The notes under the pieces were generated by a model. The model did no database searches. It worked only from the letters and a program-made list of their open reading frames with translations, and was not told where the DNA came from. Below, in pieces: positions 54,686-63,888 of a DNA stretch of 64,000 nucleotides. The stretch comes from JASSUD01 sp031963045. Its GTDB lineage: Bacteria > Pseudomonadota > Gammaproteobacteria > Burkholderiales > Burkholderiaceae. The DNA is taken from NCBI GenBank assembly GCA_031963045.1, contig JASSUK010000014.1:1-64000 (forward strand), given 5' to 3'. Position 1 is the stretch's first letter, and each line of letters starts with the position of its first letter. Position numbers and translations under genes: made by a program.

Positions 54686-54753
54686 TTATGCGAATGATTC
54701 ATCTCAAATAGGCTTTTTGAACCTGCTCAAAGTATTGCAATCTACTTAATATA

Positions 54754-54893
54754 GGGTGTGTCCTCAATTGCCCCAAAGGGAACCTATTTGGGGGAGCAGG
54801 GGCACAGGGACCGGAACTGTACTTAAGTACAGTGAATACCTGGCACCGCGCGACCTCAAAGATGGGCCCTTTGGGGTAATTGAGGACATGCCC
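54754..54893. mobile_element. Family B TIR element, copy 2
   Basis: 140 bp between TA dinucleotides (54752-54753 and 54894-54895). Ends GGGTGTGTCCTCAATTGCC and GGTAATTGAGGACATGCCC. Centre TGTACTTAAGTACA. No ORF. Lies between ubiB and fmdB. Confidence 0.9.
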
Positions 54894-54928
54894 TAAAAAG
54901 CCTATTTGCTTTTACTACATATAAAGCT

Positions 54929-55273
54929 ATGCCTATCTACGCCTACCGCTGCACTGAGTGCGCGCACACTGAAGATGCCTTACAGAAAATGAGCGATGCG
55001 CCGCTTACCCATTGCCCGCAATGCAAGCAAGCGACTTTTAAAAAGCAACTCACTGCGGCTGCTTTTCAGCTTAAAGGCTCTGGTTACTATGTGACAGATT
55101 TTCGTGATGCGGGTACAGCGTCTACAAGCAGCGCATCGCAAGCCCATTCTAGTGGTAAGGCTGCTGCTGCATCGCCTTCCTCTACTTCTTCAGACATGCC
55201 GGCTGCCTCTGTAGCAAAAACGGTAACGGATACCGCATCCACTTCCTCTGCAACGCTATCTGCTGGCTCATGA
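54929..55273 (+). CDS. FmdB-family zinc-ribbon protein
   Basis: 114 residues. MPIYAYRCTECAHTED and CPQCKQATF form a zinc ribbon; the C-terminal half is Ser/Ala/Thr-rich and low complexity. Usual neighbour of aspS in Burkholderia; a regulatory role is assumed from the name only. Overlaps the next gene by four bases. Confidence 0.92.
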   Translation: MPIYAYRCTECAHTEDALQKMSDAPLTHCPQCKQATFKKQLTAAAFQLKGSGYYVTDFRDAGTASTSSASQAHSSGKAAAASPSSTSSDMPAASVAKTVTDTASTSSATLSAGS

Positions 55274-55911
55274 CCTCTAAAAAAACCACTCTCAAAACTT
55301 ACTTCTTGACCGGATTGCTGGTTTTGTTGCCTATTGCTGTTACGCTTTGGGTGCTGGATGTCGTGCTCAGTTTGATGGATAGGACCCTCATGCTGCTGCC
55401 GGATGCTTGGCAACCTGTGCAGCTCTTTGGATTCCATATTCCGGGGCTTGGTGCATTACTTTCTTTGGTATTAATTTTTACGGTAGGGATATCCGTACAA
55501 AATTTTATTGGCCAAACCCTAGTACGCTCTTGGGAAGCGCTTTTACGGCGCATTCCAATTATTGGTGCATTTTATGGGAGTGTGAAGCAAGTCTCAGATA
55601 CGCTGCTTGCAAGCGATGGTCATGCTTTTCGCCGTTCTGTGCTTATCCAATATCCACGACAAGGGCTCTATACCCTTGCTTTTTTAACGGGTACACCAAC
55701 AGGCGCCATTAAAAATCATCTTCCAGAGCATGCCAGGCAGGAGTATGTAAGCGTATATGTTCCCACCACGCCTAACCCGACTTCCGGTTTCTTGCTGCTG
55801 CTGCCGCGCTCTGAAGTGGTTGAGCTGGATTTGACAGTAGATGCTGCGCTTAAATATATAGTGTCTTTAGGTGTAGTATCCCCTGTACCGATTTTTATAA
55901 AAGAAGAGTGA
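55270..55911 (+). CDS. DUF502 family inner-membrane protein
   Basis: 213 residues with two N-terminal helices (YFLTGLLVLLPIAVTLWVL and GLGALLSLVLIFTVGISV) and the family motifs RIPIIGAFYGSVKQV and PTTPNPTSGFLLLLPRSEV. Function unknown. ATGA overlap with fmdB. Confidence 0.93.
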   Translation: MTSKKTTLKTYFLTGLLVLLPIAVTLWVLDVVLSLMDRTLMLLPDAWQPVQLFGFHIPGLGALLSLVLIFTVGISVQNFIGQTLVRSWEALLRRIPIIGAFYGSVKQVSDTLLASDGHAFRRSVLIQYPRQGLYTLAFLTGTPTGAIKNHLPEHARQEYVSVYVPTTPNPTSGFLLLLPRSEVVELDLTVDAALKYIVSLGVVSPVPIFIKEE

Positions 55912-55928
55912 ACTTTCTTCTTCTTGTA

Positions 55929-56068
55929 GGGCATGTTCTCAATTGCCCCAAAGGGAACCTATTTGGGGGAGCAGGAGCACAGGATCCGGATGTACTTAAG
56001 TACAGTGAGGATTCCGAGTACCGCACGACCTCAAAGATGGGCCCTTTTGGGTAATTGAGAACATGCCC
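55929..56068. mobile_element. Family B TIR element, copy 3
   Basis: 140 bp between TA dinucleotides. Ends GGGCATGTTCTCAATTGCC and GTAATTGAGAACATGCCC. Its right TA is also the start of a degenerate family A repeat. Confidence 0.9.
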
Positions 56069-56185
56069 TAGGTTGGGGTGAGGCACGAACCCCAGCATGT
56101 AAACCACCTACTTTTAAATTAGTTAAAAATACGTTTTCAGGGACTATTGCTAAAAAAGTTGGGGACATGCTTCACCCTAACCTAC
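56069..56185. repeat. Degenerate family A repeat
   Basis: TAGGTTGGGGTGAGGCACGA, CCCCAGCATG.. and a right arm ACATGCTTCACCCTAACCTAC. Abuts the family B element directly. Confidence 0.65.
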
Positions 56186-56288
56186 ATGATCTATTTTTAT
56201 ACCTATAAAATGAGAGCACCCCTATACTCGGGTGCCTTTTTATTTTTGCTGGCTTTTTTTCTCCGTTTTTTCCTCGACCTTCCTTATC

Positions 56289-58070
56289 ATGCTTTTGAGA
56301 ACGCAATACTGCGGTGTAGTCACCGAAGCCCATCTAGGCCAAACTGTTTCACTGTGCGGGTGGATACACCGTCGTCGCGACCACGGCGGCGTTATTTTTG
56401 TAGATTTGCGAGATCGAGAAGGGTTGGTCCAGGTTGTTTTTGATCCGAGTGTTCCTGAGGTATTTGCTCAAGCGGAAGATTTGCGTAATGAATATTGTGT
56501 GCGCATTGAAGGCGTGGTGCGCCTGCGCCCAGAAGGCACGGCGAATCCAGACTTAGCTACAGGCGCTATTGAAGTAGTGTGCCAAGTGCTCACCGTTTTT
56601 AATGCCTCTGCTACGCCGCCTTTTGCATTGGACGATGAGCATATATCTGAAAGTATTCGCATGACCTACCGCATGCTCGACTTACGGCGCGCACCCATGC
56701 AGTACAACCTTCGATTGCGTCACCGTGTAACCAGCGAAGTGCGGCGCTATTTAGATGCCAGTGGGTTTATTGATATTGAAACACCCATGCTGACCAAAAG
56801 TACTCCTGAAGGAGCGCGGGATTACTTGGTGCCTTCTCGCGTACATGCGGGTGAATTTTTTGCACTCCCGCAGTCTCCTCAGCTCTTTAAGCAGTTGCTG
56901 ATGATGTCGGGCTTTGATCGCTACTATCAGATTACCAAATGCTTTAGAGATGAAGATTTGCGTGCAGATCGTCAGCCAGAATTCACACAGATTGATTGTG
57001 AGATGTCTTTTGTTGATGAAGATGAGGTACGTGGGCACTTTGAAGGCTTAGTACGGGCTATTTTCAAAGCAGGTATCCAAGTCGATCTGGCAGAGTCCTT
57101 CCCGGTTATGACGTATGCAGAAGCGATGCGCCGTTTTGGTTCCGACAAACCCGATCTACGAGTTAACTTAGAGCTCACAGAGCTGACAGACGCATTGCAG
57201 ACCGTTGATTTTAAAGTTTTTAGTGTGCCAGCTAACAGCCCCACCGGGCGCGTTGCCGCGCTACGCGTACCACAAGGAGGCGCGCTCTCCCGAAGCGAGA
57301 TTGATACCTATACGGAATATGTACGCATATATGGTGCAAAAGGTCTAGCCTGGATCAAGGTCAATGACTTGGCACAAGGCCGTGAAGGCTTGCAAAGCCC
57401 TATCGTTAAAAATCTGCACGACGAGGCAATTGCAGCCATTATGCAGCGCACAGGTGCGCAAAATGGCGATCTTATTTTCTTTGGTGCAGACGAAGCGAAA
57501 GTCGTCAATGACAGCTTAGGTGCATTGCGTCTAAAAATTGGACACAGTGCATTTGGAATAGAGCAGGGCTTGATGACAGAGGGCTGGCGTCCTTTATGGG
57601 TCGTTGATTTCCCAATGTTTGAATATGATGCAAAAACAAAGCGTTTTGCCGCTATGCATCATCCGTTCACCGCCCCCAGACAAGAAGATGAAATCTATTT
57701 AGAAACCGATCCAGGCCGTTGTTTAGCCAGAGCCTATGACATCGTGCTCAACGGTTGGGAAATCGGTGGAGGTTCTATTCGTATTCACCGTGCTGATTTG
57801 CAGAGTCGCGTTTTTTCTGTACTCAATCTAGATGCGGAGCAAGCACGCAGCAAATTTGGCTTCCTGTTGGACGCATTAGCCTACGGCGCCCCGCCACATG
57901 GCGGCATAGCATTTGGCTTAGATCGCATTGTCACATTAATGACCGGTGCAGAATCAATCCGGGATGTCATCGCTTTCCCCAAAACCCAGCGCGTTCAGTG
58001 CCTACTTACCCAAGCTCCAAGCACAGTAGACACGGAACAATTACGAGAACTACATATTCGAGTCACGTAA
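56289..58070 (+). CDS. aspS: Aspartyl-tRNA synthetase
   Basis: 593 residues from ATG 56289 (MLLRTQYCGVV), matching the family; the frame opens at 56232. N-terminal anticodon-binding OB fold (LCGWIHRRRDHGGVIF), class II motifs 2 (FRDEDLRADRQPEFTQID) and 3 (GIAFGLDRIV) and the bacterial GAD insert. Bacterial beta-proteobacterial AspRS are often non-discriminating; I cannot decide here. Confidence 0.97.
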   Translation: MLLRTQYCGVVTEAHLGQTVSLCGWIHRRRDHGGVIFVDLRDREGLVQVVFDPSVPEVFAQAEDLRNEYCVRIEGVVRLRPEGTANPDLATGAIEVVCQVLTVFNASATPPFALDDEHISESIRMTYRMLDLRRAPMQYNLRLRHRVTSEVRRYLDASGFIDIETPMLTKSTPEGARDYLVPSRVHAGEFFALPQSPQLFKQLLMMSGFDRYYQITKCFRDEDLRADRQPEFTQIDCEMSFVDEDEVRGHFEGLVRAIFKAGIQVDLAESFPVMTYAEAMRRFGSDKPDLRVNLELTELTDALQTVDFKVFSVPANSPTGRVAALRVPQGGALSRSEIDTYTEYVRIYGAKGLAWIKVNDLAQGREGLQSPIVKNLHDEAIAAIMQRTGAQNGDLIFFGADEAKVVNDSLGALRLKIGHSAFGIEQGLMTEGWRPLWVVDFPMFEYDAKTKRFAAMHHPFTAPRQEDEIYLETDPGRCLARAYDIVLNGWEIGGGSIRIHRADLQSRVFSVLNLDAEQARSKFGFLLDALAYGAPPHGGIAFGLDRIVTLMTGAESIRDVIAFPKTQRVQCLLTQAPSTVDTEQLRELHIRVT

Positions 58071-58084
58071 TAAACGGGTGAACG

Positions 58085-58216
58085 GTAGGTTGGTGGTGAG
58101 GTACGAACCCCAACATGCAAACCACAGGCCTTTTTAAAACCTGCATATGCAGGTTGGAATTAATGTTAAAGGTCAGTGGTATGCATGTTGGGGTTCGTAC
58201 CTCACCACCAACCTAC
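58085..58216. repeat. Family A repeat between aspS and rsgA
   Basis: Arms GTAGGTTGGTGGTGAGGTAC and GTTGGGGTTCGTACCTCACC; inner dyad AACCTGCATATGCAGGTT. The right arm overlaps the rsgA stop codon. Confidence 0.9.
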
Positions 58217-59133
58217 CCAACTAATTCCTGGTATAGCTTATAGCGTTTTTGCTCAATTTGTCCTTCCTGTACAGCGGCTCGAATAGCGCAATCAGGCTCT
58301 TTTAAGTGACGGCAGTTGTAAAAACGGCACCGCTTAAGAAAAGGCTGGAACTCAACAAAAGCATCCTCCAAATCTTCTTTGCTTAAATGGTCTAGGCCAA
58401 ATGCTTGAAACCCTGGCGAATCAATAAGGGCGGCATTTTTGGGTTCAATAGTGCCCAAGCCACTATCTAATACTCCCAAATCATAAAAATGTGTGGCGGT
58501 GGTGGTGTGCTTTCCGGTGCCCAGTGCCTGTGAAATTTCCCGGGTGAGTACCTTTGCATGCGGAATAAAATGGTTGATCAAGGTCGATTTTCCGGTACCT
58601 GATTGACCTAAAACAAGGGTAGTGCGGCCTGCGAGGTGAGGGGTGAGCGCATCCCATGCAGCTTCCCCTTGCGTGGCTAGGGAGAGCTCCAGTATGGGAT
58701 ACCCTAAATGCTTATAGCTTTGCAGGCTTTCCCGCGCGAGAGGTAGAGCGGCTTCCAGGTCTATTTTATTGAGCACGATCAATACCGATAAACCCGCTGC
58801 TTGACTTGCCACTAAGGTACGCCCGAGCAATACCTCATTAGGACGCGGAGCAGTCGCTAACATAATGAGCACTTGATCTAAGTTAGCTGCGAAGCGCCTA
58901 GATTTGCGACCCTCTGATCGATATAAAAGGTTGCGTCTGGGCAAAATGCTCACAATCAAACCCTGATCAGCAGAGCAACGCTCATAATGCACCCAATCTC
59001 CAACTGCCACCCCTTCCTTGACACGTACAAAGCAGGGCAACACGGTTTGCAGAGGACCCCTTTCCTGTGGCATGACTCCATAGTGGCGGCCGTAGGCTGC
59101 AATAACGCGCCCAACTTCTTGTGTTTTTTTCAT
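58213..59133 (-). CDS. rsgA: Ribosome small-subunit GTPase RsgA
   Basis: 306 residues from ATG 59133 (MKKTQEVG); the frame opens at GTG 59157. N-terminal OB fold, then a circularly permuted G domain: G4 NKID precedes G1 GQSGTGKST and G3 DSPGF. C-terminal zinc site CRFYNCRHLKEPDC. Checks 30S maturation. The stop TAG belongs to the family A repeat. Confidence 0.95.
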   Translation of the reverse strand: MKKTQEVGRVIAAYGRHYGVMPQERGPLQTVLPCFVRVKEGVAVGDWVHYERCSADQGLIVSILPRRNLLYRSEGRKSRRFAANLDQVLIMLATAPRPNEVLLGRTLVASQAAGLSVLIVLNKIDLEAALPLARESLQSYKHLGYPILELSLATQGEAAWDALTPHLAGRTTLVLGQSGTGKSTLINHFIPHAKVLTREISQALGTGKHTTTATHFYDLGVLDSGLGTIEPKNAALIDSPGFQAFGLDHLSKEDLEDAFVEFQPFLKRCRFYNCRHLKEPDCAIRAAVQEGQIEQKRYKLYQELVG

Positions 59134-59323
59134 GGGTATGTAGAGGTGATGGAGCACAAAGAAAGCCCAACGCTATCAAAGCGTGAGGCTTTTGCATGCC
59201 TATGCTGTAAGGGTATCTAATATATAAAAGTATCTTGAGACAGTTTCCTACCTCTTCAAAAAAATGCGTTAGAAGCATGAGTCGCTTCTAAACTGTATCC
59301 ACTACTTTAGGCCTAATCGTACT

Positions 59324-59908
59324 ATGAATGTACCACCCTCTTCAGTTTTAAATGAAACCCACCTTGTTTGGCTTGATATGGAAATGACAGGGCTGCAACC
59401 GCTTACAGACCGCATTTTAGAAGTTGCAGTAGTCGTGACCAATAGCCTGTTAGAAGTCATCGCAGAAGGCCCAACCCTAGCAGTACACCAATCAGATGAA
59501 GTACTAGCAGGAATGGATGCATGGAATCAAAAAATGCACGGCCGTTCTGGTTTGATCGAGCGCGTACGCGCTTCTGAATATAGTGAAAAGCGCGCTAGCG
59601 CTGAAATATTGGCTTTTTTACAGTGCTATATACCAGCGGGCAAATCTCCCTTATGCGGAAACTCTATCTGCCAAGATCGCCGATTTATGGCCACTTGGAT
59701 GCCTGAATTGGAAGCTTTTTTTCATTATCGTAATTTAGATGTCAGTACGCTAAAGGAACTCTGTAAGCGCTGGCAGCCCACCATAGCGAAAGGATTTACA
59801 AAAGAAGCAAGCCACACCGCTTTAGCCGATGTATATGAATCAATTGAGGAATTACGTTATTACCGTACGCATTTTTTACGGTTAGATGCATCTGAAGTTT
59901 CGCTATAA
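59324..59908 (+). CDS. orn: Oligoribonuclease
   Basis: 194 residues. DEDDh exonuclease: VWLDMEMTGL, CGNSICQDRRF and ASHTALADV. It degrades 2-5 nt RNAs and pGpG. Divergent from rsgA. Confidence 0.96.
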   Translation: MNVPPSSVLNETHLVWLDMEMTGLQPLTDRILEVAVVVTNSLLEVIAEGPTLAVHQSDEVLAGMDAWNQKMHGRSGLIERVRASEYSEKRASAEILAFLQCYIPAGKSPLCGNSICQDRRFMATWMPELEAFFHYRNLDVSTLKELCKRWQPTIAKGFTKEASHTALADVYESIEELRYYRTHFLRLDASEVSL

Positions 59909-60000
59909 CGCACTCCTATTCGAAAAAATCCCCAACGAGATTAAGCATTTTTTCTGGGGCTGCGCTGATTAATCGCCACTTTTGAAGTGCCAGCTAAAAG

Positions 60001-60507
60001 TCAGATAGCTGGCTCCACGCGCTGATAAGTAACAAAAGCATAGTCAAAATCATTCGGCGGTGCGCTGTGGTGTGTTTCTCTTTGGACTTCCTGCCATGCA
60101 TGGGCTTGGAGGGTTGGGAAGAAGGTGTCGCCTTCAAAGTCTTGATCGATTTCTGTCAAAATGAGTTTTTGCGCTTGTGGTAAGCCTGCCGCATAGAGTT
60201 GTGCGCCGCCAATTAAAAATGCTTCGGTGTGGCCTTGAGCTTCACAAGCTGCAAGAGCGCTCTCTAGGCTTGGTGCGTGCATACAGCCTGCCATAACTCG
60301 CTCTGCATTCCTGGAGATAACCCAGTTGGGCCGACCGGGTAATGCTCTGCCAATGGATTCATGGGTATGTCGCCCCATAATGATGGGCTTGCCTAGTGTA
60401 GTTCGCTTAAAAAATGCCAGATCTTCAGGAAAATGCCAGGGCAGGGTATTGCCTTTGCCAATAACGCCATTGCGTGCACGGGCAGCGATTAGGGAGAGGG
60501 TAATCAT
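60001..60507 (-). CDS. folA: Dihydrofolate reductase
   Basis: 168 residues. VIGKGNTLPWHFPEDLAFFK active-site loop, MGRHTHESIGRALPGR NADPH region and IGGAQLY. Regenerates tetrahydrofolate. 17 bases after thyA on the same strand, the functional partner that makes dihydrofolate. Confidence 0.97.
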   Translation of the reverse strand: MITLSLIAARARNGVIGKGNTLPWHFPEDLAFFKRTTLGKPIIMGRHTHESIGRALPGRPNWVISRNAERVMAGCMHAPSLESALAACEAQGHTEAFLIGGAQLYAAGLPQAQKLILTEIDQDFEGDTFFPTLQAHAWQEVQRETHHSAPPNDFDYAFVTYQRVEPAI

Positions 60508-60524
60508 AAAGAGAGCGGGCTGCT

Positions 60525-61358
60525 TTAAATGGCGATAGGGGCGGCAATGGAAGGGTGGAATTGATAGCCTTCTATCTGAAAATCTTCAAATTGGTAATCA
60601 AATAGGCTGGCAGGCTTACGGGCAATAGTAAGGTGGGGTAGTGGATAGCAAGGCCTGGATAGCAATAAATGGACTTGCTCAAGGTGGTTGCTGTACAGGT
60701 GGCAGTCACCTGCTGTCCAGACTAATTCGCCTACTTCAAGCTTACATTGCTGCGCTAGCATATGTGTGAGTAGCGCATAGCTTGCGATATTAAAAGGCGT
60801 GCCCAGAAAAACATCTTGGCTGCGGCAATATAGTAGGGTGCTCAGCCGCCCATTTTGTACATAAAACTGTGCGAAGCAGTGGCAAGGAGCGAGTGCCATA
60901 CGGCCTGCATGCACATTTTCAACGGGTGAGAGGCGCTCATCTGGGAAGTCTGCCACATTTAAGGCTGTGAGCAATAGGCGGCGAGAATCCGGGCGCGCTT
61001 GAATATCCTCGACTAAGCGGGCGAGTTGATCAATCGTGCCACCATCTGGCTTAGGCCAAAAGCGCCATTGATGCCCATAGACAGGGCCTAATTGTCCATT
61101 CTCATCTGCCCATTCATCCCAGATACTCACTCCATGTGCATGTAGATAATCTAGCTGCGTATCCCCTTTTAAAAACCAGAGCAGCTCATGGATGACGCTT
61201 TTGAGGTGAATTTTTTTCGTGGTGACGAGCGGAAACCCTTTGGCTAGATCAAACCGGAGCTGCCGGCCAAACACACTTAAAGTGCCAGTGCCTGTTCGGT
61301 CAGCTTTGGGGCTGCCGTTTTCTAGGATGTCTTGTAAGAGAGCGTGATATTGCTGCAT
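60525..61358 (-). CDS. thyA: Thymidylate synthase
   Basis: 277 residues from ATG 61358 (MQQYHALLQD); the frame stays open to 61442 but that would enter fumC. RTGTGTLSVFGRQLRFDL, the catalytic Cys in LAPCHCFAQF, and the C-terminal folate site YQFHPSIAAPIAI. Converts dUMP to dTMP. Confidence 0.97.
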   Translation of the reverse strand: MQQYHALLQDILENGSPKADRTGTGTLSVFGRQLRFDLAKGFPLVTTKKIHLKSVIHELLWFLKGDTQLDYLHAHGVSIWDEWADENGQLGPVYGHQWRFWPKPDGGTIDQLARLVEDIQARPDSRRLLLTALNVADFPDERLSPVENVHAGRMALAPCHCFAQFYVQNGRLSTLLYCRSQDVFLGTPFNIASYALLTHMLAQQCKLEVGELVWTAGDCHLYSNHLEQVHLLLSRPCYPLPHLTIARKPASLFDYQFEDFQIEGYQFHPSIAAPIAI

Positions 61359-61405
61359 GAGGATGTTGGGCAGGTAAATAAGTTTGAGAGAGCGGCCAGC
61401 TGCAT

Positions 61406-62818
61406 TTACTTGATACCTACCATTGCTCGTGGTTGTACCCATTCGTCAAACTGCTCAGAGGTCACATATTGCAGAGCAATGGCTGCTGCTTTGAGCGTAG
61501 TGCCTTCTTTGTGTGCTTTTTTGGCGATTTGTGCAGCTTTGTCGTATCCGATATGCGGGTTGAGGGCCGTCACTAGCATGAGTGATTCATGTAGCAGTAT
61601 CTCAATGCGTGGCAGATTAGGTTCAATGCCGCGTGCGCAATGGGATTCAAAGCTGCGTGCTCCATCTGCTAATAGCCTGATAGATTGGAGGACATTGTGC
61701 GCAATCATCGGGCGGAATACATTGAGTTCGAAGTTACCACTTGCCCCGCCCATATTCACTGCAACATCGTTGCCAAATACCTGGCAGCACAGCATGGTGA
61801 CAGCTTCTGATTGCGTGGGATTGACTTTGCCCGGCATGATGGAGCTGCCGGGTTCATTTTCCGGTATGGAAATTTCACCTAGACCACAGCGTGGGCCACT
61901 TGCTAGCCAACGAATATCGTTGGCAATTTTCATAAGGCTGGCTGCAATGGTTTTCAATGCACCGTGTGCGTGGACCAGTGCATCTGCTGCTGCCATGACT
62001 TCAAATTTATTGGGTGCCGTAACAAAGGGGAGGGCAGTGAGCCGTGCAATTTCAGCGGCTACTTTCTCTGCAAATGCAGGATGGGAATTGAGGCCAGTGC
62101 CTACGGCTGTGCCGCCCAGTGCTAATTCATAGAGATGGGGTAAAGCGGCTTCGAGATGGATAATTCCATGATCTAACTGCGCTACATAGCCTGAGAATTC
62201 TTGTCCGAGGGTGATGGGCGTCGCATCTTGTAAATGCGTGCGGCCGATTTTGACAATGTCTGTAAAGGCTTGTGATTTGGAATGTAGCGTGGTGCGTAAT
62301 GTGCGTAGGGCAGGGAGTAGATGGCCTACGATGCCTTCTGCTGCAGCAATATGCATTGCAGTGGGAAAGACGTCATTAGACGATTGCCCTCGATTTACTT
62401 CATCGTTAGGGTGTACTTTGCGCTGCTCTCCGCGTTCGCCGCCCAGTAATTCACTGGCTCGGTTTGCAAGTACCTCATTGAGGTTCATATTCGTTTGTGT
62501 ACCCGAACCCGTTTGCCATACCACGAGCGGGAATTCTTGGCGATGCTGTAGTGCTAATACCTCATCGGCTGCAGCGATGATGGCTTTGGCTTTGGCGGTA
62601 TCCAGTAAACCTAAATCTGCATTCACTTGTGCGCTAGCGCGTTTGACAATAGCCAGCGCGCGAATAAGCTCAATAGCTTGTTTTTCATGAGAGATATTGA
62701 AGTTTTGAAGAGAGCGCTGTGTTTGAGCTCCCCATAAACGCTCTCCTGGTACTTCAATGTCCCCAAAAGTATCGCGTTCAATGCGGGTGGGATGGGCAGA
62801 GGAATGAGAGGTATGCAT
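61406..62818 (-). CDS. fumC: Fumarate hydratase, class II
   Basis: 470 residues from ATG 62818; an in-frame TTG lies two codons before. Lyase signature GSSIMPGKVNPTQSEA, plus GRTHLQDATPITLGQEFSGY. Iron-free fumarase of the TCA cycle. Same strand as thyA and folA, 47 bases apart. Confidence 0.96.
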   Translation of the reverse strand: MHTSHSSAHPTRIERDTFGDIEVPGERLWGAQTQRSLQNFNISHEKQAIELIRALAIVKRASAQVNADLGLLDTAKAKAIIAAADEVLALQHRQEFPLVVWQTGSGTQTNMNLNEVLANRASELLGGERGEQRKVHPNDEVNRGQSSNDVFPTAMHIAAAEGIVGHLLPALRTLRTTLHSKSQAFTDIVKIGRTHLQDATPITLGQEFSGYVAQLDHGIIHLEAALPHLYELALGGTAVGTGLNSHPAFAEKVAAEIARLTALPFVTAPNKFEVMAAADALVHAHGALKTIAASLMKIANDIRWLASGPRCGLGEISIPENEPGSSIMPGKVNPTQSEAVTMLCCQVFGNDVAVNMGGASGNFELNVFRPMIAHNVLQSIRLLADGARSFESHCARGIEPNLPRIEILLHESLMLVTALNPHIGYDKAAQIAKKAHKEGTTLKAAAIALQYVTSEQFDEWVQPRAMVGIK

Positions 62819-62873
62819 ATTCAATGACTATCCAACGAAAAATGAGAGTGCAAAAAGAAAGAGGGAAACTATA

Positions 62874-62905
62874 ACAAAGAAGGGCCCCGATGGGCCCTTC
62901 TTTGT
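62874..62905 (-). terminator. Terminator downstream of the transglycosylase gene
   Basis: ACAAAGAAGGGCCC pairs with GGGCCCTTCTTTGT around CGAT, a 14-bp perfect stem. It separates the minus-strand transglycosylase gene from fumC. Confidence 0.7.
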
Positions 62906-62925
62906 AAAAAGAGCGCGCAAATCTG

Positions 62926-63888
62926 CTATCCGCGCATAGCGGTTGTTTTCGCTATAGTTTGTGAGCGCGTTGAAGAACGTGCTGTTTTACGGGCTTTGGA
63001 TCTCGTGGAGGGTTTTGCAACTTTGATAGTGGGTTCTTCTGCATAGATTACTTCACGTAAACGTGTACGTTCAGATAGGACACGGGCGCCATACCCGCCA
63101 TCTCCTCGGGCACTTGAGCCTACATAACGTCGCAGGCCTGCTTTCAGAGAGCCGGTGCTAACGATGTAATTGCGCAGTACGATGGCCCCTACTTTGATAT
63201 TAGAAAAAGGATCGAGTGCAGCAATGGGGCCGCCAAAATTATTAAATTTCTCTGCATGTAGCGAAGACATCACTTGCATTAATCCTTGTGCGCCAACCCC
63301 ACTTTCAGCAAATGGATTAAAGCTAGATTCCACTGCCATAACAGCGAGTAATAGCAGAGGGTCGAGGCCGGTTTCTCGACCGGTTTCAAATGCCACGCGC
63401 ACAATTTGTTGTAAGGGATCATGCGCTACGCGATATCGACGAGCTAAATAGCGTGCGATTAAGGCTTGGTCATGCTCTGAGCTTAGTATGCGGTCATCTC
63501 GTGCTGCAGCATCCACACGTTCAGAAGACATGGAACGTACTAATGTACTCAAGGAGAGCGGGGTGGGACCTAATATTGCCTCACTTGTCGTTAAGCCTGA
63601 AACCGAACTGGTATTGGATGACGATGCCAGAATGGGGTTATCCAGATCTTGATTAGCGTCTGGCTCGAGTGTGGGGTTGAGTTCGCTAACAATAGTAAAA
63701 AAAGGAAGGAGCCGGGTTGCAAAAGGATCGCGCCATTGTGGGCGCAGCCATAATGCTAAAAGGCTGGTGAGTGCAATCAAACCTACTGCACTTAGGAAAT
63801 GTTGGCTATAGCGTGTACTACGCTGCACAATCCAACGCACAGTATTAGAAAAAGGCCAGTCTGATTGCCAAAAAATTCTAGAATTCAT
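62926..63888 (-). CDS. Lytic transglycosylase (SLT domain)
   Basis: I start at ATG 63888 (MNSRIFWQ) after GGAGAG; 320 residues. One N-terminal helix (FLSAVGLIALTSLLALWL), a Ser-rich linker, then the goose-type SLT fold at 165-275 with catalytic Glu in LAVMAVESSFNPFAESG and the GAQGLMQVM motif. The C-terminus is Lys/Arg/Thr-rich. It cleaves peptidoglycan in the periplasm. Positions 63889-64000 show nothing else. Confidence 0.92.
   Translation of the reverse strand: MNSRIFWQSDWPFSNTVRWIVQRSTRYSQHFLSAVGLIALTSLLALWLRPQWRDPFATRLLPFFTIVSELNPTLEPDANQDLDNPILASSSNTSSVSGLTTSEAILGPTPLSLSTLVRSMSSERVDAAARDDRILSSEHDQALIARYLARRYRVAHDPLQQIVRVAFETGRETGLDPLLLLAVMAVESSFNPFAESGVGAQGLMQVMSSLHAEKFNNFGGPIAALDPFSNIKVGAIVLRNYIVSTGSLKAGLRRYVGSSARGDGGYGARVLSERTRLREVIYAEEPTIKVAKPSTRSKARKTARSSTRSQTIAKTTAMRG

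Noticed and set aside
55895..56107. 70-codon minus-strand ORF
   Set aside because: It is made of family A and family B repeat sequence.
61359..61442. N-terminal extension of ThyA
   Set aside because: It would overlap the 3' end of fumC, and family similarity starts at MQQYHALLQD.
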